From Azospirillum sp. SYSU D00513 (GTDB lineage: Bacteria > Pseudomonadota > Alphaproteobacteria > Azospirillales > Azospirillaceae): a DNA stretch of 64,000 nt. Below, in pieces: positions 40,762-49,655 of this stretch (the stretch's first letter is position 1; each line of letters begins with the position of its first letter). The DNA lies in contig NZ_JAFIQV010000015.1 in NCBI RefSeq assembly GCF_017356015.1, positions 62,001-126,000 on the forward strand, given 5' to 3'. The position numbers and the translations under genes were made by a program. Under the pieces are notes generated by a model. That model had not been told where the DNA came from. It ran no database searches and worked only from the letters and a program-made list of their open reading frames with translations.

Positions 40762-41029
40762 CTTTTACGACTCCCCCAGGGTTCCGCTTGCAATGGGCGG
40801 ATATTCATCGTTCGAAGGACGGATGGTGCGTTCGCCGCACCGTTCCGGGACATAGCAGTAGCCGCTGCCCTCTGAACATACCTTTAATGACGGGAGCGAG
40901 CTTTTCCCCAGCCTTGACGGCCCAGCCCAGGCCCGTCGGATTCCTTCAGCGGAAATGGCCGCCCGGTTCTATGAGGCGGGGCCGGGGATCGGAGAGAATG
41001 CGGCCCTCCTCCAGGAAAGACGAACCCCC

Positions 41030-41893
41030 ATGCCCGCCAGCCTCGCCGTCCTGACCCTGTCCTGCCCCAGCCGCCCCGGGATCGTCGCGGCGGTCTCGAC
41101 CTACCTGTTCGAGCAGGGCTGCAACATCCTGGAAGCGCACCAGTACGACGATACGGAAACCGGCAACTTCTTCATGCGGCTGGTCTTCAACCAGTCCGGC
41201 GACGGCGGCCGCTTCCCGGCCATCCGCGAGGCCTTCGCCCGCATCGCCGAACCCCACGCCATGCGCTGGACCATGCGCCGGCGCGACGAACGCCGCCGGG
41301 TCATGCTTCTGGTGTCGAAGTTCGACCATTGCCTGGCCGATCTGCTCTACCGCTGGCGCATCGGCGAGATCCCGATGGACATCACCGCCATCCTGTCGAA
41401 CCACCCGCGCGAGACCTTCCGGAACCACGACTTCGACGGCATCCCCTTCCACCATCTGCCGGTCGGCAAGGACAACAAGGCGGAGCAGGAGGCGCGGATC
41501 TGGTCCCTGGTGCAGGAGACGGGGACGGAACTGGTGGTGCTCGCGCGCTACATGCAGGTGCTGTCGGACGAGCTGTCCACGAAGCTCTCCGGCCGCTGCA
41601 TCAACATCCACCATTCCTTCCTGCCGGGCTTCAAGGGCGCCAAGCCTTACCACCAGGCGCACGCCCGCGGCGTGAAGCTGATCGGCGCCACGGCCCATTA
41701 CGTGACCTCCGACCTCGACGAAGGGCCGATCATCGAGCAGGACGTGGAGCGCATCAGCCACCATGATTCGGCCGAGGATCTCGTGCGCAAGGGCCGCGAC
41801 ATCGAACGCCGGGTGCTGGCCCGCGCAGTGGCCTGGCACCTGGACGACCGCGTCGTCCCGAACGGCCACAAGACGGTCGTCTTCCGGGACTGA
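41030..41893 (+). CDS. purU: Formyltetrahydrofolate deformylase
   Basis: A 287-residue PurU, hydrolysing 10-formyl-THF to formate and THF. The N-terminal ACT domain (residues 5-85) reads [37 protein letters not shown]. The C-terminal formyltransferase-fold domain has [29 protein letters not shown], catalytic [36 protein letters not shown] and [10 protein letters not shown]. The frame opens 75 bases upstream, but the ACT domain sets the start at 41030. It sits oddly between two DctP genes. PurU often accompanies demethylation pathways that release one-carbon units; a link to aromatic (methoxylated) substrate use is speculation. Confidence 0.95.
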   Translation: MPASLAVLTLSCPSRPGIVAAVSTYLFEQGCNILEAHQYDDTETGNFFMRLVFNQSGDGGRFPAIREAFARIAEPHAMRWTMRRRDERRRVMLLVSKFDHCLADLLYRWRIGEIPMDITAILSNHPRETFRNHDFDGIPFHHLPVGKDNKAEQEARIWSLVQETGTELVVLARYMQVLSDELSTKLSGRCINIHHSFLPGFKGAKPYHQAHARGVKLIGATAHYVTSDLDEGPIIEQDVERISHHDSAEDLVRKGRDIERRVLARAVAWHLDDRVVPNGHKTVVFRD

Positions 41894-41905
41894 CGGCCCG
41901 AGGCG

Positions 41906-41937
41906 AAAAAGGCGCCGCCCGTCTCCGGGCGGCGCCT
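41906..41937 (-). terminator. Strong terminator for the TRAP operon (minus strand)
   Basis: AGGCGCCGCCCG (41910-41921) and CGGGCGGCGCCT (41926-41937) form a perfect 12-bp stem with a 4-base loop. On the minus strand TTTTT follows directly. It also backs the convergent purU. Confidence 0.88.
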
Positions 41938-41964
41938 CAAGGACCCATCGCACCGGGCGCCGGG

Positions 41965-42990
41965 TTACTTCTTAGCAGCGCGCGCCTTCTCGATTTCCTG
42001 GACCATCTGCTGGACCAGCGGCGCGCCGTATTCGGCGGCGTATTTGTCGAAGACCGGCTTGGCCTTGGCACGCATCTTCGCGACCTCTTCCGGGGCCTGC
42101 TCGACGATCTGGAGGCCGGCGGCCTTCAGGTTCGCCATCGCGACGCTGTCCTTCTGGCGGGAGACCTCGCGCTGGTAGGCCGTGGCCTCCTTCGCGGCGT
42201 CCTGGAACAGGGCCTTCTCGTCGGCCGACAGCCGGTCCCAGAACTTCTTCGAGATGAAGAGGAGCTGCGGGTTGTAGATGTGGCGCGTGACCGTCAGGTG
42301 CTTCTGCACCTCGTAGATCTTCGAGCCCTCGATGGTCGCGGCGGGATTCTCCTGCCCGTCCACGGAGCCCGTCTCGAGCGCGGTGTACAGCTCGGTGAAG
42401 GCCATCGGCACGGGGTTTGCGCCCAGCTCCTTGAACAGGTCGATGTAGATCGGCGTCTGGATGACGCGGACCTTCAGGCCGGCGATGTCCTCGACCTTCG
42501 TGACCGGCTTGCGGCTGTTGGTGAGCTGGCGGAAGCCGAGATCCCAGAAACCGAGCCCGACAAGCCCCTTCTCCGGCAGCTTTTCCAGCAGCTGCCGGCC
42601 GATCTCGCCGTCCAGCACGGCGTCGGCCTCGGCGGCGCTGTCGAAGAGGAAGGGAAGATCGAGGACGCCGAACTCCTTGATCAGCGAGACCAGGATGCCG
42701 GCGTTCATCACCGTCATTTCCACGGTGCCGCCCTGCGCCGCCGACAGCGTCTGCAGGTCGCCGCCCAGCGTCCCGCCAGGGAACAGACGGACGTTGATCT
42801 TGCCGCCGCTCTTCTGCGACAGCAGTTCGGCGAACTTTTGGGCGCCCAGCCCCTGCGGGTGCTCCTTCGCGTTCAGGAAGGAGAACTTGACGGTCCGCTC
42901 CTGGATGTCGGCGGCATTGGCGCCGCCCGCCAGCATCAGCATGCCGGGCAGCAGCAGGCCCGCGCACAGGGTTTTCCAGCTCTTCAACAT
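41965..42990 (-). CDS. dctP: TRAP transporter substrate-binding protein (DctP)
   Basis: A 341-residue periplasmic receptor. Signal residues 1-26 (ending ANA), then ADIQERTVKFSFLNAKEHPQGLGAQKFAELLSQKSGGKI. The ligand-binding Arg is in LKVRVIQTPIYIDLFKELGANPVPMAFTELYTALETGSVDGQENP, the canonical DctP block. Last gene of the minus-strand operon aroQ-dctQ-dctM-dctP, so the ligand is very probably a hydroaromatic acid such as quinate, shikimate or dehydroshikimate (inference from operon content). A terminator lies just downstream. Confidence 0.95.
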   Translation of the reverse strand: MLKSWKTLCAGLLLPGMLMLAGGANAADIQERTVKFSFLNAKEHPQGLGAQKFAELLSQKSGGKINVRLFPGGTLGGDLQTLSAAQGGTVEMTVMNAGILVSLIKEFGVLDLPFLFDSAAEADAVLDGEIGRQLLEKLPEKGLVGLGFWDLGFRQLTNSRKPVTKVEDIAGLKVRVIQTPIYIDLFKELGANPVPMAFTELYTALETGSVDGQENPAATIEGSKIYEVQKHLTVTRHIYNPQLLFISKKFWDRLSADEKALFQDAAKEATAYQREVSRQKDSVAMANLKAAGLQIVEQAPEEVAKMRAKAKPVFDKYAAEYGAPLVQQMVQEIEKARAAKK

Positions 42991-43045
42991 GGGTTCCTCC
43001 GGTTCGGTGTTTCGTGTTTGGGAAAGGGGCGGTCAGGGGGCCGGT

Positions 43046-44326
43046 TCAGCCGTAGAACCAGCGCGCCGGGACGGTGACGAGGGACGGGAAGAGGATGAGG
43101 AGGGCGAGCACGATGAGCTGGGCCAGCATGAAGGGCCACACGCCCCGGATCAGGCTGCCCATGCTGATCTTGGACACGCCCGCCACCACGTTCAGAACCG
43201 TGCCCACCGGCGGCGTGATCAGCCCGATGGCGTTGTTGATGATGAACAGCACCCCGAAGTAGATCGGGTCGATGCCCGCCTCCTTGATCACCGGCATCAG
43301 CACCGGCGTCAGGATCAGGATCGTCGGCGTCATGTCCATCGCCGTGCCGACCACCACCACCAGCGCCATGATCGCCAGCATCAGCAGCGTCGGGCTGTCC
43401 ATGAAGGGACCCAAAAGCTCCGACACCTGGCTCGGCAGATCGGCCACCGTGATCATCCAGGCCGACACCATCGCCGCGGCCACCAGGAACATCACCACCG
43501 CCGTCGTGGTCGCCGCCGTCACGAACAGCTCGAACAGCTGCGCGAACCGCAGCTCGCGGTAGATCACCGTCGCCACGAACAGCGAGTAGACCGCCGCCAC
43601 AACCGCTGCTTCCGTCGGCGTGAAGATGCCGAACTTCAGCCCGAAGATGATGATCAGCGGCAGCAGCAAGGCCCAGAAGCCGTCCAGCACCGCGCGCAGG
43701 ATGTCGCCCTTCGAGGCGCGCGGCGGCGGCGTCACGTTCTCGCCGCGCACCACCAGCCACCAGGCCACGACCAGCGCCAGGCCGAGCATCAGCCCCGGCA
43801 CGATGCCGGCCAGGAACAGCTTGGTGATGGAGACGTTGGCGGCCACGCCGAAGATGATGAAGCCGATGGACGGCGGAATGATCGGGGCGATGATGCCGGA
43901 CGCGGCGATCAGCCCGCCCGAGCGCGCCTTGTCGTGGCCGGCGCGCACCATCATCGGCACCAGCAGCGCCGACAGCGCGGCGGCGTCGGCGACGGCCGAG
44001 CCGGACAGGCTGGCCATGATGCAGGCGGCCAGGATGGCAACGTAGCCGAGCCCGCCCTTGACGTGGCCGACGAGCGTCATGGCGACGGTGACGATGCGCT
44101 TGGACAGGCCGCCGGCGTTCATGATCTCGCCGGCGAGCATGAAGAAGGGCACGGCCATGAGCGGGAAGCTGTCGGCGCCGTTGATGACGTTCTGGGCGAC
44201 GATCTGCGCGTCGAAGAGGTCGAGGTGGAACATCAGCGCCACGCCGCACAGCAGCAGGGCAAAAGCGATGGGCATGCCGATGGCCATGGCGCCGAGAAGC
44301 GAGCCCAGGAAGACGGTGATGGTCAT
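43046..44326 (-). CDS. dctM: TRAP transporter large permease (DctM)
   Basis: A 426-residue multi-span membrane protein, the Na+-coupled transport subunit of TRAP systems. Family landmarks: LLGAMAIGMPIAFALLLCG, FPLMAVPFFMLAGEIMNAGGL, AAILAACIMASLSGSAVADAAAL, IIAPIIPPSIGFIIFG, and the C-terminal FGVLFIINNAIGLITPPVGTVLNVV. About 12 helices. It lies 25 bp after dctQ and 55 bp before dctP. The reverse frame also stays open but is a shadow. Confidence 0.96.
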   Translation of the reverse strand: MTITVFLGSLLGAMAIGMPIAFALLLCGVALMFHLDLFDAQIVAQNVINGADSFPLMAVPFFMLAGEIMNAGGLSKRIVTVAMTLVGHVKGGLGYVAILAACIMASLSGSAVADAAALSALLVPMMVRAGHDKARSGGLIAASGIIAPIIPPSIGFIIFGVAANVSITKLFLAGIVPGLMLGLALVVAWWLVVRGENVTPPPRASKGDILRAVLDGFWALLLPLIIIFGLKFGIFTPTEAAVVAAVYSLFVATVIYRELRFAQLFELFVTAATTTAVVMFLVAAAMVSAWMITVADLPSQVSELLGPFMDSPTLLMLAIMALVVVVGTAMDMTPTILILTPVLMPVIKEAGIDPIYFGVLFIINNAIGLITPPVGTVLNVVAGVSKISMGSLIRGVWPFMLAQLIVLALLILFPSLVTVPARWFYG

Positions 44327-44351
44327 GGGAGGGAACCTCTGGAGCGTCGGG

Positions 44352-44921
44352 TCAGGCGGCCTTGCCGGGCGGGGTGCGGCCGGCGGCGGCGTGCTGGACG
44401 CCCTCCAGCTCGGCCTGCTCCTCGGAGTCCTTGACCATGATGAGTTCGCCGTCGCTGAGCCGCCCGGCCAGCGCGCGGGCGAGATTGACGGCGAGAATGG
44501 CGAGTGCGGAGACGCCGAAGACGACGCCGGAGCCGTAGAAGAAGCCCATGGAGAGGCCGGTGGCGGGGGCGGCGACGTCGAGGTTGATGAGGGTCTGGTC
44601 CCAGCTTCCCTGCAGCAGCAGCCAGGTGACGTAGATCATGATGGCGTGGCTGACGGCGAAGCAGGCGGTCTTGCCGGCCCTGGGCAGGGCGGCGACGAGG
44701 CTGTCCATGCCGAGATGGCCGTGCTGGCGCAAGGCCACGATGGCGCCCAGGAAGGTCAGCCAGACGAAGAACAGGCGCGACAGCTCCTCCGACACGGTGA
44801 TGCCGCTGTTGAAGCCGTAGCGCAGCACCACGTTGCCGAACACCAGCACCACCATCGCCGCCAGGAAGGCGGCGATCAGGATTTTCAGTGCGAAGAAATA
44901 GCCGTCGATCAGCCTGCTCAT
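44352..44921 (-). CDS. dctQ: TRAP transporter small permease (DctQ)
   Basis: A 189-residue four-helix DctQ: MSRLIDGYFFALKILIAAFLAAMVVLVFGNVVLRYGFNSGITVSEELSRLFFVWLTFLGAIVALRQHGHLGMD is the hallmark N-terminal half. The start at 44921 follows GGAGGACCGC. The C-terminal 35 residues are charged and cytoplasmic. Second gene of the aroQ-dctQMP operon, 38 bp after aroQ; the long upstream extension of this frame reads over aroQ and is not coding. Confidence 0.94.
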   Translation of the reverse strand: MSRLIDGYFFALKILIAAFLAAMVVLVFGNVVLRYGFNSGITVSEELSRLFFVWLTFLGAIVALRQHGHLGMDSLVAALPRAGKTACFAVSHAIMIYVTWLLLQGSWDQTLINLDVAAPATGLSMGFFYGSGVVFGVSALAILAVNLARALAGRLSDGELIMVKDSEEQAELEGVQHAAAGRTPPGKAA

Positions 44922-44959
44922 GCGGTCCTCCCGGAATCCCTGCGGGTCTTTGCCAGCCG

Positions 44960-45412
44960 TCAGACGGCGGTCTGCTGCTCGAGAAGGCGAGCCATCCGCA
45001 TCAGCGCCAGCGGGTAGCCCTGCGTGCCGAAACCGCAGATCACCCCGCTCGCCACGCGCGAGACGAAGGAGTGATGGCGGAATTCCTCGCGCTTGTGGAT
45101 GTTCGAGATGTGCACCTCGATGATCGGAAAGTCGCAGGTGTTCAGCGCGTCGAGGATCGCGACCGAGGTGTGGGTGAAGGCGGCGGGGTTGATGATGATG
45201 CCGCCGGCGCTCTCGCGCGCCTCGTGGATCCAGTCGATCAGCTGGAACTCCGCGTTGCTCTGCCGGAACTCGATCCCCAGCCCCAGCTCTTCCGCCGTCC
45301 GCCGGCACTCCGCCTCCACGTCGGCCAGCGTCTCGTGCCCGTAGATCTCCGGCTGGCGCTTGCCGAGCAGGTTCAGGTTGGGACCGTTCAGGACGTAGAT
45401 GGGACGGCTCAT
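44960..45412 (-). CDS. aroQ: Type II 3-dehydroquinate dehydratase
   Basis: A 150-residue dodecameric dehydroquinase converting 3-dehydroquinate to 3-dehydroshikimate. Signatures: [20 protein letters not shown] (catalytic Arg and Tyr region), [33 protein letters not shown] and [18 protein letters not shown]. First gene of the TRAP operon, so here it acts in catabolism of imported quinate instead of, or in addition to, aromatic amino-acid synthesis. A 31-bp operator module lies about 125 bp upstream and mirrors one before the divergent dehydrogenase gene. Confidence 0.95.
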   Translation of the reverse strand: MSRPIYVLNGPNLNLLGKRQPEIYGHETLADVEAECRRTAEELGLGIEFRQSNAEFQLIDWIHEARESAGGIIINPAAFTHTSVAILDALNTCDFPIIEVHISNIHKREEFRHHSFVSRVASGVICGFGTQGYPLALMRMARLLEQQTAV

Positions 45413-45534
45413 TGGGTTCCTGCCCTTTCAGAATGGCGGTGCCGGAGTGGCGGCTGGCCGCGAGGCCGAGGAATGCCGCCGTCCACGCGTTGTGCCGCGC
45501 CCCGGATTGCTTCCCACCCCCACGATCTGTTCCG

Positions 45535-45565
45535 ACAATGAACTATCTGGTACGTTCAAGTCAAC
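45535..45565 (-). promoter_or_regulatory. Operator/promoter module for the aroQ-TRAP operon (mirror copy A)
   Basis: Contains TGAACTATCTGGTACGTTCA (45539-45558), itself outward-symmetric (TGAAC...GTTCA). Read on the minus strand the module begins GTTGACTTGAAC, so a TTGACT minus-35 precedes the operator. It matches the module at 45643-45673 in inverted orientation with one mismatch in 31. The two lie in the 398-bp divergent gap 45413-45810, which has no gene. Confidence 0.8.
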
Positions 45566-45642
45566 GGGTGACGTAAGCGGCTTCCGCCTTTGTGGGTAGG
45601 ACCCGGTTCCGGCAGCGCCAGGACACGGCTCCGACAGCGCCG

Positions 45643-45673
45643 GTTGACATGAACGTACCAGATAGTTCATTGT
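45643..45673 (+). promoter_or_regulatory. Operator/promoter module for the quinate/shikimate dehydrogenase gene (mirror copy B)
   Basis: TTGACA minus-35 at 45644-45649, then TGAACGTACCAGATAGTTCA (45650-45669), with CATTGT as a possible minus-10 at 45668-45673. It is the inverted copy of 45535-45565. The operator fills the promoter spacer, the classic place for a TetR-type repressor. Confidence 0.8.
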
Positions 45674-45810
45674 TCATGCAAACGGTGATGCGAACCATCA
45701 CGGAATTGGAGTGCCGCCGGACCCGGCCAAACGGTTCCGCCGCTCCAAGGACGCGACCCTAAGAAAAACGCGCCCGCGCCGTCCGGCGCCGGCCCCGACA
45801 AGGCGAAGCC

Positions 45811-46674
45811 ATGACACAGACCGCCCAGCCCTCCTTCCTCGTAGGCCTCATCGGGAAGGGCATCCAGGCCTCGCGCACGCCCGCGATGCACGAGCGGGAA
45901 GGCAGCGAACAGGGTCTGCGATACGTCTACAAGCTGATCGACCTGGACAGGCTCGGCCTCGGCCCCGACGCCCTGCCCGAGCTTCTGACCGCCGCCGAGC
46001 GCATGGGCTATGCCGGGCTGAACGTCACCTTTCCCTGCAAGCAGGCCATCATCCCCTTCCTGCATGAACTGTCGCCGGACGCGCGCGACCTCGGCGCCGT
46101 CAACACGGTCGTGCTGAAGGACGGCCGGCGCATCGGCCACAACACCGACTGGTGGGGCTATGCCGAGAGCTTCCGTCGCGGCCTGCCCGACGCACCGATG
46201 GGCCGGGTCGTGCAGATGGGCGCCGGCGGGGCCGGTGCTGCCGTGGCGCACGCCGCACTGACGCTCGGCGTTGAACGGCTGACCGTCTTCGACGTCGAGC
46301 CGTCCCGCGCCGAGACCGTGGCGGCCGGCCTGTGCGCCCGCTTCGGCGCCGGCCGCGCCGTCGCCGGCACGGACCTCGCCGCCGCGATGGCCGAGGCCGA
46401 CGGGCTGATCAACACCACGCCCGTGGGCATGGCGAAGTTCCCGGGAATGCCGCTGCCGGTGGAACTGCTGCGCCCGGACCTCTGGGTGTCGGAGGTGATC
46501 TATTTCCCCTTGGAGACGGAGCTGCTCCGGGCCGCCCGGGCGCTGGGCTGCCGGACCGTGTCCGGCGGCGGCATGGCGGTCTTCCAGGCGGTGGAGGCCT
46601 TCCGCCTGTTCACCGGCATCACGCCGGACGCCGCGCGCATGCAGCGCCACTTCGCCTCAATGGGCGAAGGCTGA
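45811..46674 (+). CDS. Quinate/shikimate dehydrogenase (AroE-like, probably NAD-dependent)
   Basis: A 287-residue AroE-superfamily enzyme. The N-terminus GKGIQASRTPAMHEREGSEQG resembles the catabolic quinate/shikimate dehydrogenases (as recalled for Corynebacterium), in contrast with the SLSPxMHN of biosynthetic AroE. Catalytic Lys in NVTFPCKQ and Asp in GHNTDWWGY are present. The Rossmann motif is GAGGAGAAVAHAAL; the strand after it ends VFDVEPSRAE, where an acidic residue in place of NRT favours NAD+ over NADP+. It oxidises quinate or shikimate to the 3-dehydro compound. Divergent from aroQ-dctQMP, convergent with the tetR gene. A 15-bp tandem duplication spans its stop codon. Confidence 0.9.
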   Translation: MTQTAQPSFLVGLIGKGIQASRTPAMHEREGSEQGLRYVYKLIDLDRLGLGPDALPELLTAAERMGYAGLNVTFPCKQAIIPFLHELSPDARDLGAVNTVVLKDGRRIGHNTDWWGYAESFRRGLPDAPMGRVVQMGAGGAGAAVAHAALTLGVERLTVFDVEPSRAETVAAGLCARFGAGRAVAGTDLAAAMAEADGLINTTPVGMAKFPGMPLPVELLRPDLWVSEVIYFPLETELLRAARALGCRTVSGGGMAVFQAVEAFRLFTGITPDAARMQRHFASMGEG

Positions 46675-46705
46675 CTGGGCGAAGGCTGACGCGGGCGAGT
46701 GCCCG

Positions 46706-47407
46706 TCAGGCGGGCCGGAGCAGGCGGATGACGGCCTCGGCCAGCATCCGCTTGTGGCGCTCCTTCAGCTCCGGGTCGGACAGGTCGCGCTTGAAGATCG
46801 TGCCGAAGGTGTGGCGGTTCGAGACGCGGAAGAAGCTGAAGGAGCTGATCATCAAATGGACGTCCACGGGATCGACGTCGTCGCGGAAGGCACCCGTCTC
46901 ACGGCCGCGCGCGAGGATGCGCCGGATCGTGTCGATGATCGCGACGTTCAGGTTCCGGATCGCCTCGGACTGGGCGATGAAGCGCCCTTCGTGGATGTTC
47001 TCGATGCTGACGAGCCGGATGAAGTCGGGGTTGGCGTCCTGGTAATCGATGGTGAAGTCGATCAGCGTCCGGATCGCCGTCTCCGGATCGGCTTCCTCCA
47101 GATGCAGGTTGATCTCGATGCCGCGGATGTCGGCGTAGGCCTTCTCCAGCACGGCGAGATAGAGCCCCTCCTTGCTGCCGAAGTAATAATAGATCATCCG
47201 CTTGGTGGTGCGGGTCCGCGCCGCGATGGCGTCCACGCGCGCGCCGGACAGCCCGTTCTTGGCGAATTCCTCCTTCGCCACCGCCAGGATGTTCCGGCGG
47301 GTCTCCTCCGCGTCCCGCTTGCGCGCGGGCGAGAGAAGCTCCGGCTCGTCGGCCGGCTGCCGGTCCGAGGTCGCGTCGGAAGTCGAATCAGAAGTCACGG
47401 CGGGCAT
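46706..47407 (-). CDS. TetR family regulator of the quinate/shikimate cluster
   Basis: A 233-residue TetR. After a disordered 25-residue Ser/Thr/Asp-rich start, the HTH (30-80) reads RRNILAVAKEEFAKNGLSGARVDAIAARTRTTKRMIYYYFGSKEGLY. The C-terminal domain (85-230) is of the TetR_C type with IRTLIDFTIDYQDANPDFIRLVSIENIHEG, as in several aromatic-acid regulators. It lies between the dehydrogenase and quiC genes and faces three promoters carrying similar palindromes (45539, 45650, 47607), so it is the likely repressor, induced by a pathway intermediate. Confidence 0.9.
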   Translation of the reverse strand: MPAVTSDSTSDATSDRQPADEPELLSPARKRDAEETRRNILAVAKEEFAKNGLSGARVDAIAARTRTTKRMIYYYFGSKEGLYLAVLEKAYADIRGIEINLHLEEADPETAIRTLIDFTIDYQDANPDFIRLVSIENIHEGRFIAQSEAIRNLNVAIIDTIRRILARGRETGAFRDDVDPVDVHLMISSFSFFRVSNRHTFGTIFKRDLSDPELKERHKRMLAEAVIRLLRPA

Positions 47408-47599
47408 CCTGCCTTTTCATCGTCCTTGGCCTTCGGCGGTCGCCACGGCCTATGTCCGCTGGCGGCCACGAACGGTCACGGTTCCGGTCCTTCTACCACC
47501 AAGGCCGGAACCTTATCCACCAGGGGGGCGGCCCGTGGCCACGCCGGCCTTCCACATCGCGCGATAAGGCTGCGGAACGGCGCCCGCCCACCCGCGTCG

Positions 47600-47627
47600 T
47601 TGACAAACTAACCGTTTAGTCCATTAT
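47600..47627 (+). promoter_or_regulatory. quiC promoter with TetR-type operator in the spacer
   Basis: TTGACA minus-35 at 47600-47605, ACTAA-CCGT-TTAGT palindrome at 47607-47620, CATTAT minus-10 at 47622-47627 (16-bp spacing). It has the same architecture as the two modules at 45.5-45.7 kb. ATG of quiC follows at 47662. Confidence 0.65.
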
Positions 47628-47661
47628 TGGAAAGCCCAACCAGAGCTGACGCGAGACCATC

Positions 47662-49632
47662 ATGCTGCGATCGATTGCGACCGTTTCCCTGAGCGGCACG
47701 CTGCCGGAGAAGCTTGAGGCCATCGCGGCCGCACGGTTCGACGGGGTGGAGATCTTCGACAGCGACCTCGTCTATTACGACGGCACGCCGCGCGACGTCC
47801 GCCGCATGGCGGAGGATCTCGGGCTCCAGATCACGCTGTTCCAGCCGATCCGGGACGTGGAGGGCACGCCGCGCGAGCGGCGGCAGCTCGTGCTCGACCG
47901 CGTCGAGCGCAAGATGGACGTGATGGGCGAACTCGGCGCCGAGATGGCGCTGCTGTGCAGCAACGTCGCCTCCGACCTGCTGCGCGACGACGAGGCGGCG
48001 GCGGAGGACCTGGCGCTGGTCGCCGAGCGCGCGGCCCGGCGCGGCATCCGCATCGGATACGAGGCGCTGGCCTGGGGCGGCCATGTGAAGACCTGGCGTC
48101 ACGCCTGGTCGCTGGTGCAGGCGGTCAACCACCCCAATCTCGGTTTGCTCGTGGACAGCTTCCACACCCTGTCGCTCGGCGACGACCCATCCGGGCTGGC
48201 GTCGGTCCCGGCGGACCGGCTGTTCTTCGTGCAGCTCGCCGACGCGCCGAGGCTCCAGATGGACGTGCTGTCCTGGAGCCGCCATTTCCGCTGCTTCCCC
48301 GGCCAGGGCCAGTTCGATCTTCCGGGCTTCCTCGGCCCCATCGTCACCGCCGGCTACGCCGGCCCGATCTCGCTGGAGATCTTCAACGACGAGTTCCGCG
48401 CCGCCCCCACCCGCGCCACCGCCGAGGACGGGCTGCGCTCGCTGCTTTATCTGGAGGAGATGACGGCCGATTGGCTGGGGCGCAACCCCGCCGCGCCCGC
48501 ACCGGCGGCCGCACCCACGGCCGAGGCGCCCGCCCTCCCGCGCACCCAGGCGGCACGGCGCGCGAATCTCTTCTCGCCGCCGCCCGCGACCGAGTTCGAG
48601 AGCTACGAATTCCTGGAATTCGCGGTGGACGACGCGGACAAGGCCGAGCTGGCCGGCTGGCTGGACGCGCTGGGCTTCACGCCCGCCGGCCGGCACCGCT
48701 CGAAGAACGTGACCCTCTACGAGCAGGGCGGAATCCACCTGATCCTGAACGCCGAGCGCGAATCCTTCGCCCACTCCTTCCACGCGCTGCACGGCGTGTC
48801 GCTCTGCGCCATGGCGCTGCGGGTGGACAGCGCCGCCGACGCGCTGGACCGCGCGCGGCTCTACAACTGCAAGCCCTATGTCGGGCACAACGGCCCGAAC
48901 GAGATGATGATTCCGGCCGTCCGCGCACCGGACGGCAGCCTCGTCTATTTCGTGGACCGCCATGGGCCATCGATCTACGAGGTGGATTTCGAGCCGGTGC
49001 GCCCGGCGACGGGGAAGCCCACCGGTCCCCTGCTGGGCATCGACCACACGACGCTCGCGCTGCCTCCCGGCAAGCTCGACGCCTGGACCCTGTTCTACCG
49101 GTCCGTCTTCGGCTTCGACGCGGACGACGCGCTGCTGCTGCCCGACCCCTACGGGCTGATCCGCAGCCGCGCCATGCGCAGCCCGAACAGCGCCATCCGC
49201 ATCCCGCTGAACATCTCGGAAAGCCGCTACACGGCGGCGGCGCGGTCGGTCGAGACCTACAGCGGCGCCGGCGTCCATCACGTCGCCTTCCACACCGACG
49301 ACATCTTCGCCGCCGTGGAGGAGCTCACCCCGCGCGGCATCCGTTTCCTGCCCATTCCGCACAATTACTATGAGGACATCGCCGCGCGCTTCGGCCTGCC
49401 CGAGAACCTGACCGACCGCATGGCGGCGGCCAACGTGCTGTACGACCGGGACGCCGCGGGCGGGGAGTTCTTCCACGTCTACACCCAGCCCTTCCAGGAC
49501 CGTTTCTTCTTCGAGATCGTCCAGCGCCGGAACTACGCCCAGTATGGCGCGGCGAACGCGCCCGTCCGCCTTGCGTCGCTGGCCCAGATGCGCGCATCCT
49601 CTCCCTTCCGGGTGAACCCGGAGAGCCTTTGA
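47662..49632 (+). CDS. quiC: Bifunctional 3-dehydroshikimate dehydratase / HPPD-like protein (QuiC1 type)
   Basis: A 656-residue fusion. The N-terminal TIM barrel (residues 1-275) of the xylose-isomerase-like family converts 3-dehydroshikimate to protocatechuate; the metal ligands fall at E134, D165, Q191 and E239, the same numbers I recall for Pseudomonas QuiC1. A Pro/Ala linker (about 275-300) joins a C-terminal vicinal-oxygen-chelate region (305-640) resembling 4-hydroxyphenylpyruvate dioxygenase (LLGIDHTTLALPPGKLDAWTLFYRSVFGF, GVHHVAFHTDDIF, QDRFFFEIVQRRNYAQYGAAN). The role of that half in dehydratase fusions is structural or unclear. Preceded by its own operator/promoter; shikimate kinase follows 23 bases later. 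Confidence 0.95.
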   Translation: MLRSIATVSLSGTLPEKLEAIAAARFDGVEIFDSDLVYYDGTPRDVRRMAEDLGLQITLFQPIRDVEGTPRERRQLVLDRVERKMDVMGELGAEMALLCSNVASDLLRDDEAAAEDLALVAERAARRGIRIGYEALAWGGHVKTWRHAWSLVQAVNHPNLGLLVDSFHTLSLGDDPSGLASVPADRLFFVQLADAPRLQMDVLSWSRHFRCFPGQGQFDLPGFLGPIVTAGYAGPISLEIFNDEFRAAPTRATAEDGLRSLLYLEEMTADWLGRNPAAPAPAAAPTAEAPALPRTQAARRANLFSPPPATEFESYEFLEFAVDDADKAELAGWLDALGFTPAGRHRSKNVTLYEQGGIHLILNAERESFAHSFHALHGVSLCAMALRVDSAADALDRARLYNCKPYVGHNGPNEMMIPAVRAPDGSLVYFVDRHGPSIYEVDFEPVRPATGKPTGPLLGIDHTTLALPPGKLDAWTLFYRSVFGFDADDALLLPDPYGLIRSRAMRSPNSAIRIPLNISESRYTAAARSVETYSGAGVHHVAFHTDDIFAAVEELTPRGIRFLPIPHNYYEDIAARFGLPENLTDRMAAANVLYDRDAAGGEFFHVYTQPFQDRFFFEIVQRRNYAQYGAANAPVRLASLAQMRASSPFRVNPESL

Positions 49633-49655
49633 TCCCGGAAAGTCTTTGAGGAAGC

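Noticed and set aside
41178-41400. PurU as PurN (GAR transformylase)
   Set aside because: It has an N-terminal ACT domain and the HHSFLPGF deformylase block, as in PurU.
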